Of a DNA stretch of 29,632 nucleotides, positions 1 through 9,240 are shown piece by piece. The translations under genes were made by a program, and so were the position numbers. Numbering within the stretch: the first letter of the stretch is position 1; every line of letters begins with the position of its first letter. The stretch is taken from the NCBI GenBank assembly GCA_043802925.1, contig JAZDKP010000061.1, positions 1 through 29,632 of the forward strand, given 5' to 3'. This DNA is from JAZDKP01 sp043802925. GTDB taxonomy: Bacteria > Fibrobacterota > OXYB2-FULL-49-7 > JAEUSG01. The notes under the pieces are model-generated. The model was not told the DNA's origin and did no database searches. It saw only the letters and a list, made by a program, of their open reading frames with translations.

Positions 1-6
1 AAAAAA

Positions 7-267
7 ATGCCTGAAATAAGCCGCTTTCTTGGAATGGTCATTTATATGTATTTCAAGGAGCATAATCCTCCGCATTTTCATGTAGAATACAACGAATACA
101 GAGCAGCGATTCATATTGAATCCTTGGGCCTTCTCGAAGGCAACCTGCCTCCCAGGATTCAAAGTTTGGTTGTTGAATGGGCAGGGGAACATCGGAAAGA
201 ATTACTTGCCAACTGGGAATCCCTGAAAATGAGTGGGAAATTCAACAAGATTTCCCCTTTAGCCTAG
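7..267 (+). CDS. DUF4160 family protein
   Basis: This 86-residue protein matches the DUF4160 family as I recall it. The conserved core P-E-I-S-R-F and the N-P-P-H-F-H-V-E-Y segment lie near residues 2-30, and an acidic/aromatic W-x-x-H-R-x-E-L-x-x-N-W stretch lies near residues 58-70. It is a small soluble protein with no signal peptide or membrane segment. It ends 7 bases before a DUF2442 gene, and these two families are often neighbours; such pairs have been proposed to be toxin-antitoxin-like, but I know of no firm function. The window begins 6 bases upstream, so the promoter and ribosome-binding site cannot be judged. Confidence 0.85.
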   Translation: MPEISRFLGMVIYMYFKEHNPPHFHVEYNEYRAAIHIESLGLLEGNLPPRIQSLVVEWAGEHRKELLANWESLKMSGKFNKISPLA

Positions 268-274
268 AGGGCAT

Positions 275-565
275 ATGCTGCTGCAAATCGTTGAAGCAAA
301 TTATCTTGGAAACTGCAGATTCGGCATTTCTTTTAATGACGGAAAATTCGGAACAGCTGATTTCAAGAAATTATCATTGGAAGAACCTAAAGAGGTGTTT
401 TCCAGATTTAAAGATGAGGCTTTTGTCTCTCAAGGCCGCCTTGAACATGGTACACTTTTATGGCCCGGTGATATAGACCTTGCCCCGGAATATATATATT
501 ATACCACTTTCAGCAACCAGCCTGAGTTCCATGATACTTTTGTTAAATGGGGATATTGTTCGTAG
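275..565 (+). CDS. DUF2442 family protein
   Basis: This 96-residue protein has the layout of DUF2442: an N-terminal strand pair ending in a G-x-F/G-T-A-D-F segment near residues 20-30, then an L-E-E-P...F-x-R-F-K-D-E-A-F segment, and a W-P-G-D-I-D-L-A-P-E motif near residues 63-72. That last motif is the most diagnostic part. The start codon is 7 bases after the DUF4160 stop, so the two are almost certainly co-transcribed. DUF2442 is sometimes annotated as the antitoxin-like partner of DUF4160, but that is association only. The last residues (W-G-Y-C-S) may be a slightly altered C-terminus. Confidence 0.85.
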   Translation: MLLQIVEANYLGNCRFGISFNDGKFGTADFKKLSLEEPKEVFSRFKDEAFVSQGRLEHGTLLWPGDIDLAPEYIYYTTFSNQPEFHDTFVKWGYCS

Positions 566-615
566 CAGATCAACTGCAATTTGCCAAACGCCGACGGCTT
601 CCCCAAACTATTTAT

Positions 616-1458
616 TCAGCGACGCCGTCCTTTCCGGTACTCCCGCGGACTCACGCCCATGACGCGGCGAAACTGGCGCGAAAAATAATTGCTGTCATTG
701 AACCCGACCTTGTACGCGATCGCCGTGATATCCTGCGTTTCCTGCCGCAGCAGGTCCCCGGCATGCCGGAGGCGCAGGCGGACAAGGTAGTCAATAGGCG
801 CATGGCCCGTGGCGCTCCGGAAAGAGCGGAGCAGGCGGCTCTCGGACATTTGCGCCATCTTCGCCAGCTCCGGCAACCGTATCTCCTCCGTATAGTTTCT
901 CTCCAAGTGGCCCAAGACCTCTGACAACCCCAGCAGCCCCGAATACTGGACGCCCTGCATCCGCGCATAGGCCCGCGAAAGGAAACCGATGAGCTGCATG
1001 AAATGCGCGCAGGCCAGTATCTCAAATCCGGGCTTTCGCGCCGTGATCTCGGCCTCCATGTCGTCAATCAGCGCCGAGACGCGTGAAAGGTCGGGCGGGG
1101 AGAGGCGCAGGCGGCTGCGGAAATTGTGCTGTTTTCGGTAGCGCGGCTCCAGGGCGAAGAAGGCGTGGTAGCCGGGAAGCTTGCGCGCCTCGTTCCAGGG
1201 GAGTGATAGCCGGTCCGGGATGAAGAGGATGTTGACCAGGCTCAGGTTCTCGCTTTCGCGGTAACCGTGCGCTTCCTCCACCATGAAGCAGTCGCCCGCC
1301 ATGATTTCGTAGCCGTCATTCCCGCTGAAGTGGACGCTCCGGCCGCTTAAGATGATCACCAGTTCCTTGAAGTTGTGCGTATGGAGGCCGATGGAGCCCT
1401 GTCTCGGCTGCCGGTTCACCACAAGCGGAAAGGGTCCAAACAAACCGGTCTTGTTCAT
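616..1458 (-). CDS. AraC-family transcriptional regulator
   Basis: The protein has an N-terminal cupin-like effector-binding domain with a histidine-rich G-L-H-T-H-N-F-K-E-L segment and a G-D-C-F-M-V-E turn. The C-terminal DNA-binding domain is of the AraC/XylS type with two helix-turn-helix units: L-P-E-L-A-K-M-A-Q-M-S-E-S-R-L, then I-A-Y-K-V-G-F-N-D-S-N-Y-F-S-R-Q-F with the classic G-x-S-P-x-x-Y-R end. The frame is open upstream to 1581. I chose the ATG at 1458 because a GGCGGA precedes it; the ATG at 1470 is equally possible. It is divergent from the GH106-like glycosidase at 1611, so it probably senses a sugar released by or fed to that enzyme and activates it. The specific inducer cannot be read from the sequence. 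Confidence 0.9.
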   Translation of the reverse strand: MNKTGLFGPFPLVVNRQPRQGSIGLHTHNFKELVIILSGRSVHFSGNDGYEIMAGDCFMVEEAHGYRESENLSLVNILFIPDRLSLPWNEARKLPGYHAFFALEPRYRKQHNFRSRLRLSPPDLSRVSALIDDMEAEITARKPGFEILACAHFMQLIGFLSRAYARMQGVQYSGLLGLSEVLGHLERNYTEEIRLPELAKMAQMSESRLLRSFRSATGHAPIDYLVRLRLRHAGDLLRQETQDITAIAYKVGFNDSNYFSRQFRRVMGVSPREYRKGRRR

Positions 1459-1492
1459 TTTATCCGCCATGGAGTAAATATAATTTATGGAT

Positions 1493-1524
1493 GACGGAAT
1501 AGTGCTAGTCGCTGACGAAATAGT
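1493..1524 (+). promoter_or_regulatory. Candidate AraC-type operator: direct repeat at 21-bp spacing
   Basis: GACGGAATAGT (1493-1503) and GACGAAATAGT (1514-1524) match at 10 of 11 positions and are offset by exactly 21 bp, two helical turns. That is the geometry of AraC-family direct half-sites such as araI1/I2. The repeat lies between the divergent AraC gene and the glycosidase gene. The downstream half-site touches a position that would be the -35 of a promoter with -10 TATGTT at 1543-1548, as in activator-dependent promoters. The repeat is seen directly; its role is inferred. Confidence 0.5.
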
Positions 1525-1610
1525 CAAGGCGGGAAGAGGGAATATGTTGTATTTTATTGGCGTGAAAAAACAACAGAACAAAAACCATTCATCATAAAGG
1601 AGACGTTCAA

Positions 1611-4600
1611 ATGAACAAGGCGCTGCTCAAAGAGTTCCAATCCCCCTCCAGCGAGTACCGCGGCAAACCTTTCTGGGCCTGGAACGGCAAACTGGAACCG
1701 CAGGAACTTCGCCGCCAGATACGTGTCATGAAGCGGATGGGGTTGGGAGGTTTCTTCATGCATTCACGCGTGGGGCTCGATACGCCCTATCTGCAGAAGG
1801 AGTGGTTTGACAGCATCGACGCCTGCCTCGACGAAGCGAAAAAGCAGAAGATGGAGGCGTGGCTTTATGATGAAGACCGTTGGCCTTCGGGCGCTGCCGG
1901 CGGCCTTGTCACAAAGGACAAACGTTTCCGTATGAGGAACCTGACGATCACGAATCATGTTGCGCCCAAAACTTTTGCCTGGACCTCCGACACCGTGGCC
2001 GCCTTCTGCGTGACGCTGAGCGGGACCACCGTGCGCGATGTTCTCCGCCTCTCCCGTAACGAAAGGCTGAAAACCCTTGGACCGGGCCGGAGCATCCTTG
2101 CCTTTGTTCGCTGCATCGATGAAGACAATGACTGGTATAACGGCCAGGCCTATCTTGACACCATGAACCCCGAGGCGGTCAAAGCCTATATCAAGAGTAC
2201 GCACGAAGCCTACCGAAAAAAATACGGGCCACAGTTCGGAACGGCCATCCCGGGAATCTTTACCGATGAACCCAACCACGGCCCCATGCTTCACCACATG
2301 CTTCATTCGTGGGACTGGGAACCGGAAAAGCTCCTCTCAATGGCTTGGACCGATACGTTGCCGGCTGTCTTCAAGAAACGATACGGTTACGATGTCCTGG
2401 AACGTCTGCCCGAACTGGTCTTTGATCTTGAGGGGCAGCCCGCAAGCCAGGCACGTTATCATTATCACGACTGCACCACCTTCCTTTTCGTGGATTCCTT
2501 TTGCCGGCAAATCGGGGAGTGGTGCGAAAAGAACCACATCCTTTTTACCGGGCATGTGCTCGAGGAAGACACCCTTTCCAACCAGACCAACATGGTCGGC
2601 AGCGCCATGCGTTCGTACGAATACATGCAGGCGCCGGGCATGGACCTCCTGACCGAGCGGTGGCGCGTCCATGACACGGCCAAGCAGGTGAGCTCCATGG
2701 CGCGCCAGTTCGGCCGCAAATGGCGGCTCACCGAGACCTACGGGTGCACGGGTTGGGACTTTTCCTTCGCGGGCCACAAGGCCCTTGGTGACTGGCAGGC
2801 CGCGCTGGGCATCAACCTGCGCTGCCAGCACCTGTCCTGGTACACCATGCTGGGACAGGCCAAGCGCGACTATCCGGCCGGCATCTTTTACCAGTCGCCC
2901 TGGTGGGAGCTGTATTCCAAGGTTGAGGACTATTATGGCCGCATCCACGCGGTCATGACAAAGGGCGAAGAGGTGCGCGATCTCCTGGTCATCCATCCGA
3001 TCGAAAGCACTTGGCTTGAGTGCAAGCAGGGCTGGCGGAAAAACGAGACCGTGGTGGCCATGGACCGCGCGCTGGTGGCGCTCCGGGACACGCTCCATGA
3101 CGCGCACATTGATTTTGACTATGGCGAAGAGGAGGTCCTTTCCCGTCACGGCCGCGTGGCCAAGGGGAAAGCGAAGCCGGAACTGGCCATTAACAAAGCG
3201 CGCTATTCCACGGTCTTTGTGCCGCCGCTCCGGACGATTCGCAAGACCACACTCACGCTGCTACGTAAATTCAAGGAGGCCGGCGGTCTTGTTGTCTTTT
3301 CCGGTGAAGCGCCGGCCCTGGTCGATGCGCTTCCTTCGGACGAAGCGCAAACATTCGCGGCCCGCTGCGGTAAGGTCCCGGTCTCGGGGCCGGCACTCGC
3401 GGCCTCGGTGGAGGCGGCCCGGCGCGTCAGTATCACGGACGCGGACGGGAAGGAGGCGGTTTCCGTGCTCTACCTGTTACGTGAAGATAAAGAGGCGTAT
3501 TACCTTTTCCTCTGCAACACGTCGCTTGCGCCGGAACAGAAGAGCCTGAACGCGATGCAGGACGTGAGGGTCTGCGACCGCAGGGAAGCCTTTCCGCGGG
3601 TCACGGTGAAGGGCTTTGCCGGATGTAAGGGACAGCCGCTCGAACTCGATCCGGACACGGGCGCGGTTTACGTGGCCGACGCATCCGCGGACCGGGACGG
3701 GTGGAAGATTGAAACCAGCCTCCCCGTGCTTGGAAGCCGGCTGTTCAGGGTCCCCAAGCTGGCCGAGAAGACGGTGTGCAAAAACCGGGTGCGATTCCAG
3801 ACGGTCCGGAAAGAGCCCCTGGCGCAGCCGGTATGGCCGGTCCGGCTTTCCGAGTGCAACAACCTGGTGCTCGATCGCGCTTCCTATAAGATTGGAAAAG
3901 GGGAGACCGGAGGCCCGGAAGAGGTGCTGCGTCTGGATCGTAAAATACGCGATGCCCTTAAAATCAAGCACCGGGGAGGGCAGATGGTCCAACCCTGGGC
4001 GCAGGTAAAACCGAAAAACCCGAAGCGCATTCCTGTTGAACTCTTCTATGAATTCCAGGCGAATGTGCTTCCGGGCGGCGATTTGTTTCTGGCCCTGGAA
4101 AAGCCGGAAAAGTTCCGGATTCGGGTGAACGATTCTCCGCTCAACACGGATGCGGACAGTGGCTGGTGGGTGGACCTGTCGCTCCGCAAGATTCCGGTGG
4201 ACCCGGCCTTCATCCGGCCCGGTAAAAACCGGATCACCCTCTCCATGGATTATGAGGAGACCTTCTCGGGCCTGGAAATCATGTACCTGCTCGGGAATTT
4301 CGGCACGTGTGTCAGCGGTACCGAGGTCGCCATCAGTGCTCCGGTATCGTCGCTCAACCTCGGCGACTGGGTGGGGCAGGGGCTTTCCTTTTACTCCGGA
4401 AACGTGTCGTATTGCGCCGCGATTTCGCAGAAACCCGGGACGGGCGAGCGCCTTTTCGTTACGGTTCCCGAGTACCGGGGGGTGGCCGTGCGTGTCATCG
4501 TGAACGGAAAACCGGCCGGTGTCATGGCCTGGGAGCCGAATGAGGTTGACATCACGGATTTTCTTGCGGACGGCGAAAACGACGTGTGCATCGAAGTCGT

Positions 4601-4772
4601 GGGCCACCGCCGCAATTCGCACGGGCCGCACCATCACATTGAAAAGTGGCCCATGTGGACTGGTCCCGGCGAATACCAGGCCGGCAAGGAGAAATGGTTC
4701 GACGGCTACAACCTCGTGCCGTGCGGGCTCATGCAGGCACCGGAAATTCATGTCCGGCGCGTGACGGGGTAG
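1611..4772 (+). CDS. GH106-like glycoside hydrolase (putative alpha-L-rhamnosidase)
   Basis: The 1053-residue protein opens with F-W-A-W-N-G-K-L near residues 21-28, G-L-G-G-F-F-M-H-S-R-V-G-L near 44-56 and W-L-Y-D-E-D-R-W-P-S-G near 84-94. These are hallmarks of proteins annotated as GH106/alpha-L-rhamnosidase-like. Acidic motifs F-T-D-E-P (about 217-221) and G-H-V-L-E-E-D (about 314-320) sit in the barrel region and are candidate catalytic or substrate-binding segments. The C-terminal third looks like beta-sandwich domains. There is no signal peptide, so it should act in the cytoplasm on imported oligosaccharides. The start is supported by AAAGGAG upstream. An AraC regulator diverges from it, and a strong terminator follows at 4786. 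The family call is good; rhamnose specificity is inferred. Confidence 0.85.
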   Translation: MNKALLKEFQSPSSEYRGKPFWAWNGKLEPQELRRQIRVMKRMGLGGFFMHSRVGLDTPYLQKEWFDSIDACLDEAKKQKMEAWLYDEDRWPSGAAGGLVTKDKRFRMRNLTITNHVAPKTFAWTSDTVAAFCVTLSGTTVRDVLRLSRNERLKTLGPGRSILAFVRCIDEDNDWYNGQAYLDTMNPEAVKAYIKSTHEAYRKKYGPQFGTAIPGIFTDEPNHGPMLHHMLHSWDWEPEKLLSMAWTDTLPAVFKKRYGYDVLERLPELVFDLEGQPASQARYHYHDCTTFLFVDSFCRQIGEWCEKNHILFTGHVLEEDTLSNQTNMVGSAMRSYEYMQAPGMDLLTERWRVHDTAKQVSSMARQFGRKWRLTETYGCTGWDFSFAGHKALGDWQAALGINLRCQHLSWYTMLGQAKRDYPAGIFYQSPWWELYSKVEDYYGRIHAVMTKGEEVRDLLVIHPIESTWLECKQGWRKNETVVAMDRALVALRDTLHDAHIDFDYGEEEVLSRHGRVAKGKAKPELAINKARYSTVFVPPLRTIRKTTLTLLRKFKEAGGLVVFSGEAPALVDALPSDEAQTFAARCGKVPVSGPALAASVEAARRVSITDADGKEAVSVLYLLREDKEAYYLFLCNTSLAPEQKSLNAMQDVRVCDRREAFPRVTVKGFAGCKGQPLELDPDTGAVYVADASADRDGWKIETSLPVLGSRLFRVPKLAEKTVCKNRVRFQTVRKEPLAQPVWPVRLSECNNLVLDRASYKIGKGETGGPEEVLRLDRKIRDALKIKHRGGQMVQPWAQVKPKNPKRIPVELFYEFQANVLPGGDLFLALEKPEKFRIRVNDSPLNTDADSGWWVDLSLRKIPVDPAFIRPGKNRITLSMDYEETFSGLEIMYLLGNFGTCVSGTEVAISAPVSSLNLGDWVGQGLSFYSGNVSYCAAISQKPGTGERLFVTVPEYRGVAVRVIVNGKPAGVMAWEPNEVDITDFLADGENDVCIEVVGHRRNSHGPHHHIEKWPMWTGPGEYQAGKEKWFDGYNLVPCGLMQAPEIHVRRVTG

Positions 4773-4785
4773 TGACGGGGTCGCC

Positions 4786-4829
4786 AACCAGTAGCGCCGT
4801 AGCATGCTACGGCGCTACTGGTTGTTTTT
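4786..4829 (+). terminator. Rho-independent terminator built on a 38-bp perfect palindrome
   Basis: Bases 4786-4823 form a perfect 38-bp palindrome whose centre reads GTAGCATGCTAC, followed by GTTTTT. It starts 13 bases after the glycosidase stop and fits an intrinsic terminator. The palindrome's core (CCGTAGC..GCTACGG) recurs at 29516-29531, so it may also be a dispersed element used as a terminator. Confidence 0.75.
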
Positions 4830-4875
4830 CTTGATTTGCCCCTTGGAATAGGCAATTTTTCGATGGGCAAATTAT

Positions 4876-5499
4876 ATGACCGCACTCGACATCATCAGCC
4901 GGACCGACTTCTTCAGAGGGGTGAGCGAAAAAAACCGCGTATTGGCCGCCGCCATCTGCATTCCAAAGAAGCTGAAAAAACGCGAGGACCTTTTCCACGA
5001 AGGGGAGAAGGGATTTGCTGTTCACCTTTGCGGCGAAGGCTCCATTCAGGTCTATAAAACAGGGCGGGACGGAAAGGATTCGGTCATCAAAATCATCGAG
5101 CCGGGCGAAATCTTCGGCGAGGTGGTGCTCTTTGAAAACAGCGTCTATCCCGCAAGCGCGACCGCGCTTGTCGCGTCGCTTGTTTATGTCATGCCGAGGC
5201 AGGACTTTCACGACCTGCTTGAGAACGCCGCATTCCGCAACGACTTTATCGGTATGCTGATGCGCAAACAGCGCTACCTGGCCGAACAGATTTTCGCACT
5301 TACCAACCAGTCCCTGGCCGAACGGTTGCTGCGGTTCTTATCAAAGAGTCCCTCTCCGGGCAGCAGGCCTTTGAGCAAAAAGGACATTGCCGCAGCCATC
5401 GGGGTCACCCCCGAGTCGTTGTCACGTACGCTTACCGTTCTGAAGCGCAAAGGGATAATTGAGGAAAAAGGCAGGGAAATCTGGTTAATTTCTGTTTAA
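4876..5499 (+). CDS. Crp/Fnr-family transcriptional regulator
   Basis: The 207-residue protein has the standard Crp architecture: an N-terminal cyclic-nucleotide-binding-like barrel (about residues 10-125) with the turn G-E-I-F-G-E-V-V-L-F, a long dimer helix, and a C-terminal winged helix. The recognition region is L-S-K-K-D-I-A-A-A-I-G-V-T-P-E-S-L-S-R-T-L near residues 157-177. The position after G-E-V is not the R-S/A pair typical of strict cAMP binders. There is no N-terminal cysteine cluster, so it is not an iron-sulfur Fnr. The ligand is therefore unknown. The ATG at 4876 has only a weak ribosome-binding site. The neighbouring operons are not obviously its targets. The family assignment is secure; the regulon is not known. 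Confidence 0.92.
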   Translation: MTALDIISRTDFFRGVSEKNRVLAAAICIPKKLKKREDLFHEGEKGFAVHLCGEGSIQVYKTGRDGKDSVIKIIEPGEIFGEVVLFENSVYPASATALVASLVYVMPRQDFHDLLENAAFRNDFIGMLMRKQRYLAEQIFALTNQSLAERLLRFLSKSPSPGSRPLSKKDIAAAIGVTPESLSRTLTVLKRKGIIEEKGREIWLISV

Positions 5500-6996
5500 C
5501 CGTAAACTTCATTATGCTTAAAGATATTATTGTACAAGGAATTATCAATTATTTATCTTTAAACCAGCCTAAATTAGCAAAAGCTTTTTTTAAAGATTAA
5601 AAAAGGCGAAAGCAGGCGACAAATCTTCAGGATACGGTAAAATGCCCGACAAACAGGTTCTTTTTGTCAACGTCCTTCTTTTCGGTTTTTACTTCCCCCT
5701 TCTCACCTCCATTGCGCTCCTCATCGTGTACAAGACCAAGCTGTTGTATTCCTATCTTAAGTACAAGCATAAATTCCCTGTGCCCGATAAAAATTTCGAT
5801 GAGCTGCCGCTCGTCACCATCCAGTTACCGCTTTATAATGAAGACAGCGTGGTCGAACGATTAATCGCCTCCGCCATAGCAATAGATTACCCCAAAAACA
5901 AGCTCGAAATCCAGGTGCTCGATGACTCCACCGACCCGGAAGCGGTCACCCTCTCCCAGCGCGTGGTTGACCGGTACCGCGCCGAGGGCTATAATATTTA
6001 TCTGCGCCACCGCACGCACCGCAAGGACTTCAAGGCCGGTGCGCTCGCCGAAGGGCTCGAGGTGTCCAAGGGCGAGTACGTGGCGGTCTTCGATTCCGAC
6101 TTTGTGATTCCCGCCAATTTTCTCAAGGACACGGTCAATTTTTTCACCCATCCGGGTGTGGGCATGGTCCAGTGCCGCTGGGGCTTCATTAACGAAAAAG
6201 ATTCCCTTCTCACCCGGCTGCAGACCACGTATCTTAACGGCCACTTCATCATCGAACACACGGCCCGCAACCGCAGCGGCCACTTCTTCAACTTCAATGG
6301 TACGGCCGGAATCTGGCGCAAAGAGGCCATCCTTTCCAGCGGCGGCTGGCACGGCGACACACTCACCGAAGACCTCGACCTTTCGTACCGCGCCCAGCTC
6401 AAAGGCTGGAAGTTTATTTACCTCAAGGACCTTGTGGCCCCGTCCGAACTGCCGCCCACGCTGGACGCCTTCAACGGCCAGCAGTTCCGCTGGGTCAAGG
6501 GCATGGTCCAGGTGCTTTTCAAAATGTTCCCGGTCATCTGGCGGAGCAAGGTCTCCATGCCCACCAAACTCGACGCCACCTGCCACCTCTTCTCATCCGC
6601 GGGTTATGTCTTTTCAGTCATCATTTCGCTCATCACCCTGCCTATTCTTATTTTCTGCAAGGAATACATTGACATCCATTTCATGTGGCTCGCCATCCTG
6701 TTCGTGTTTGTCAATTGCTTCATGATCTGGCTGTTCTACTTCATCGCCGAATACGAGGCGCGTGGACTCAAACCAGCGACCGTGCTTTATCCCTTCCTGC
6801 TGCTTCTCTTTTCCATCGGTTTTTCCCTGAACGGCGTCTATGCCATCAAAGAGGCGATCCTCAAGAAAAAGAGCCCGTTCATCCGTACGCCCAAGTTCAA
6901 CCAGCAATTCACCGGCAAAATCAAGTCTGAAAACAACGCGAGCCCGGTCTACAAGGCCACGGTGCTGGTCGCGGTCTATTACCTGGGTCTCATTGC

Positions 6997-8493
<1,497 letters not shown>

Positions 8494-8539
8494 GTGTTTG
8501 AGGATTGAACGTAATTCCACCTCGCCCCCCTTTCCCCCC

Positions 8540-8577
8540 ATCTCTCGCCCCTCGACTCCGCTCGTGGATCGAGAGAT
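8540..8577. repeat. REP-like inverted repeat, copy 1
   Basis: ATCTCTCG at 8540-8547 pairs with CGAGAGAT at 8570-8577. The interior contains CTCGACTCCGCTCG (8551-8564), whose exact reverse complement occurs in copy 2 at 8781-8794. Together with copy 2 it brackets the AT-rich regulatory region of the redox genes in opposite orientation. Confidence 0.7.
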
Positions 8578-8639
8578 TGGGCTGTGTCTAATAATTAACA
8601 GTGTGTTATTAATATAAACAAAACGTTAATAAGTGTCAA

Positions 8640-8711
8640 CTTACAAGATATCTTATTGATTTTAAATCAGTTGTCTATGATTTTCATATGCGAAGGCTTT
8701 ACAAGATATTT
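8640..8711. promoter_or_regulatory. Candidate upstream activator sites for the sigma-54 promoter
   Basis: The AT-rich spacer (8578-8763) holds two copies of TTACAAGATAT (8641-8651 and 8699-8709), offset by 58 bp, and between them a 13-bp palindrome TGATTTtAAATCA (8657-8669). They lie roughly 130-200 bp upstream of the -24/-12 element, the usual distance for enhancer sites bound by a sigma-54 activator. The rest of the 391-bp gap between the activator start (8493) and the thioredoxin start (8885) consists of the two REP-like elements and the promoter; I see no gene in it. The motifs are visible; binding is inferred. Confidence 0.4.
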
Positions 8712-8763
8712 AAATCCTAATAGCGTAAGACGTTATAATTATTTGCGTTACAATAACATTCGC

Positions 8764-8807
8764 CCCCCTCTCTCGATCCCCGAGCGGAGTCGAGGGGAGA
8801 GAGGGGG
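8764..8807. repeat. REP-like inverted repeat, copy 2
   Basis: An 11-bp perfect stem is formed by CCCCCTCTCTC (8764-8774) and GAGAGAGGGGG (8797-8807). The interior carries CGAGCGGAGTCGAG (8781-8794), the exact reverse complement of a 14-mer in copy 1. It sits 30 bp upstream of the sigma-54 promoter. Confidence 0.7.
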
Positions 8808-8836
8808 TGAGGTGAGTCTTTTCAACACCTTACCTT

Positions 8837-8853
8837 TTGGCACGCCTTCTGCA
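8837..8853 (+). promoter_or_regulatory. Sigma-54 (-24/-12) promoter of the thioredoxin-selenoprotein genes
   Basis: The sequence TTGGCACGCCTTCTGCA matches the RpoN consensus TTGGCACG-N4-TTGCA with a single mismatch. The invariant GG (8839-8840) and GC (8851-8852) are exactly 10 nt apart. The predicted transcription start is near 8864, giving a leader of about 20 nt before the thioredoxin ATG. A sigma-54 activator gene diverges immediately upstream, which strengthens the call. Confidence 0.85.
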
Positions 8854-8884
8854 TTACTATCAAGGAATAAAAAAGGGTGGTACT

Positions 8885-9226
8885 ATGGCAACAACCGCAC
8901 AAAATCTTGCTCATGTCAATGACATCAATTTCAAGACCGAAGTCATTGATTCCGAAGTACCTGTCCTGGTAGATTTCTGGGCTGAGTGGTGCGGACCCTG
9001 CCGCATGCTGACCCCTATTATTGAAACACTGGCTGGTAAATATGTGGGGCGCGCCAAGGTGGTCAAGGTAAACACGGATGAGTCGCCCATGGCTGCCGCG
9101 CTCTATGAAATCAGCGCCATTCCCACGGTGATCCTGTTTTACAAAGGATCGGTTCTGAACCGGGCTGTGGGTGTGCAGCCGAAAGAGGTCTACGAGCGGC
9201 TCATCGAATCGGCAACGCATTCATGA
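8885..9226 (+). CDS. trxA: Thioredoxin
   Basis: The 113-residue protein is a classical thioredoxin fold with the redox site W-C-G-P-C (C36, C39), the preceding D-F-W-A-E segment and the cis-proline loop S-A-I-P-T-V. There is no signal peptide, so it is a cytoplasmic disulfide reductase. I chose the ATG at 8885, preceded by AAGGGTGG. An upstream in-frame TTG at 8837 lies inside the sigma-54 promoter and cannot be the start. It is the first gene after that promoter and is followed after 14 bases by the first selenoprotein gene. Such placement suggests it reduces the selenoproteins or shares their substrates. The symbol trxA is used by family; other thioredoxins may exist in the genome. Confidence 0.93.
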   Translation: MATTAQNLAHVNDINFKTEVIDSEVPVLVDFWAEWCGPCRMLTPIIETLAGKYVGRAKVVKVNTDESPMAAALYEISAIPTVILFYKGSVLNRAVGVQPKEVYERLIESATHS

Positions 9227-9240
9227 AAGGAAACGAACGC

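Noticed and set aside
616..660. Selenocysteine readthrough at the AraC TGA stop
   Set aside because: The protein ends at the normal AraC C-terminus and nothing conserved follows the TGA.
3477..4805. 442-codon minus-strand frame opposite the glycosidase
   Set aside because: Composition follows the antisense of a GC-rich gene, no family motif is visible, and the plus-strand protein is clearly real.
8540..8807. CRISPR array
   Set aside because: Only two copies, in inverted orientation and unequal length, without regular spacers; they fit REP-like repeats.
8837..8884. In-frame TTG start extending thioredoxin by 16 residues
   Set aside because: These codons are the -24/-12 promoter itself and the predicted transcript starts at about 8864; the ATG at 8885 has its own ribosome-binding site.
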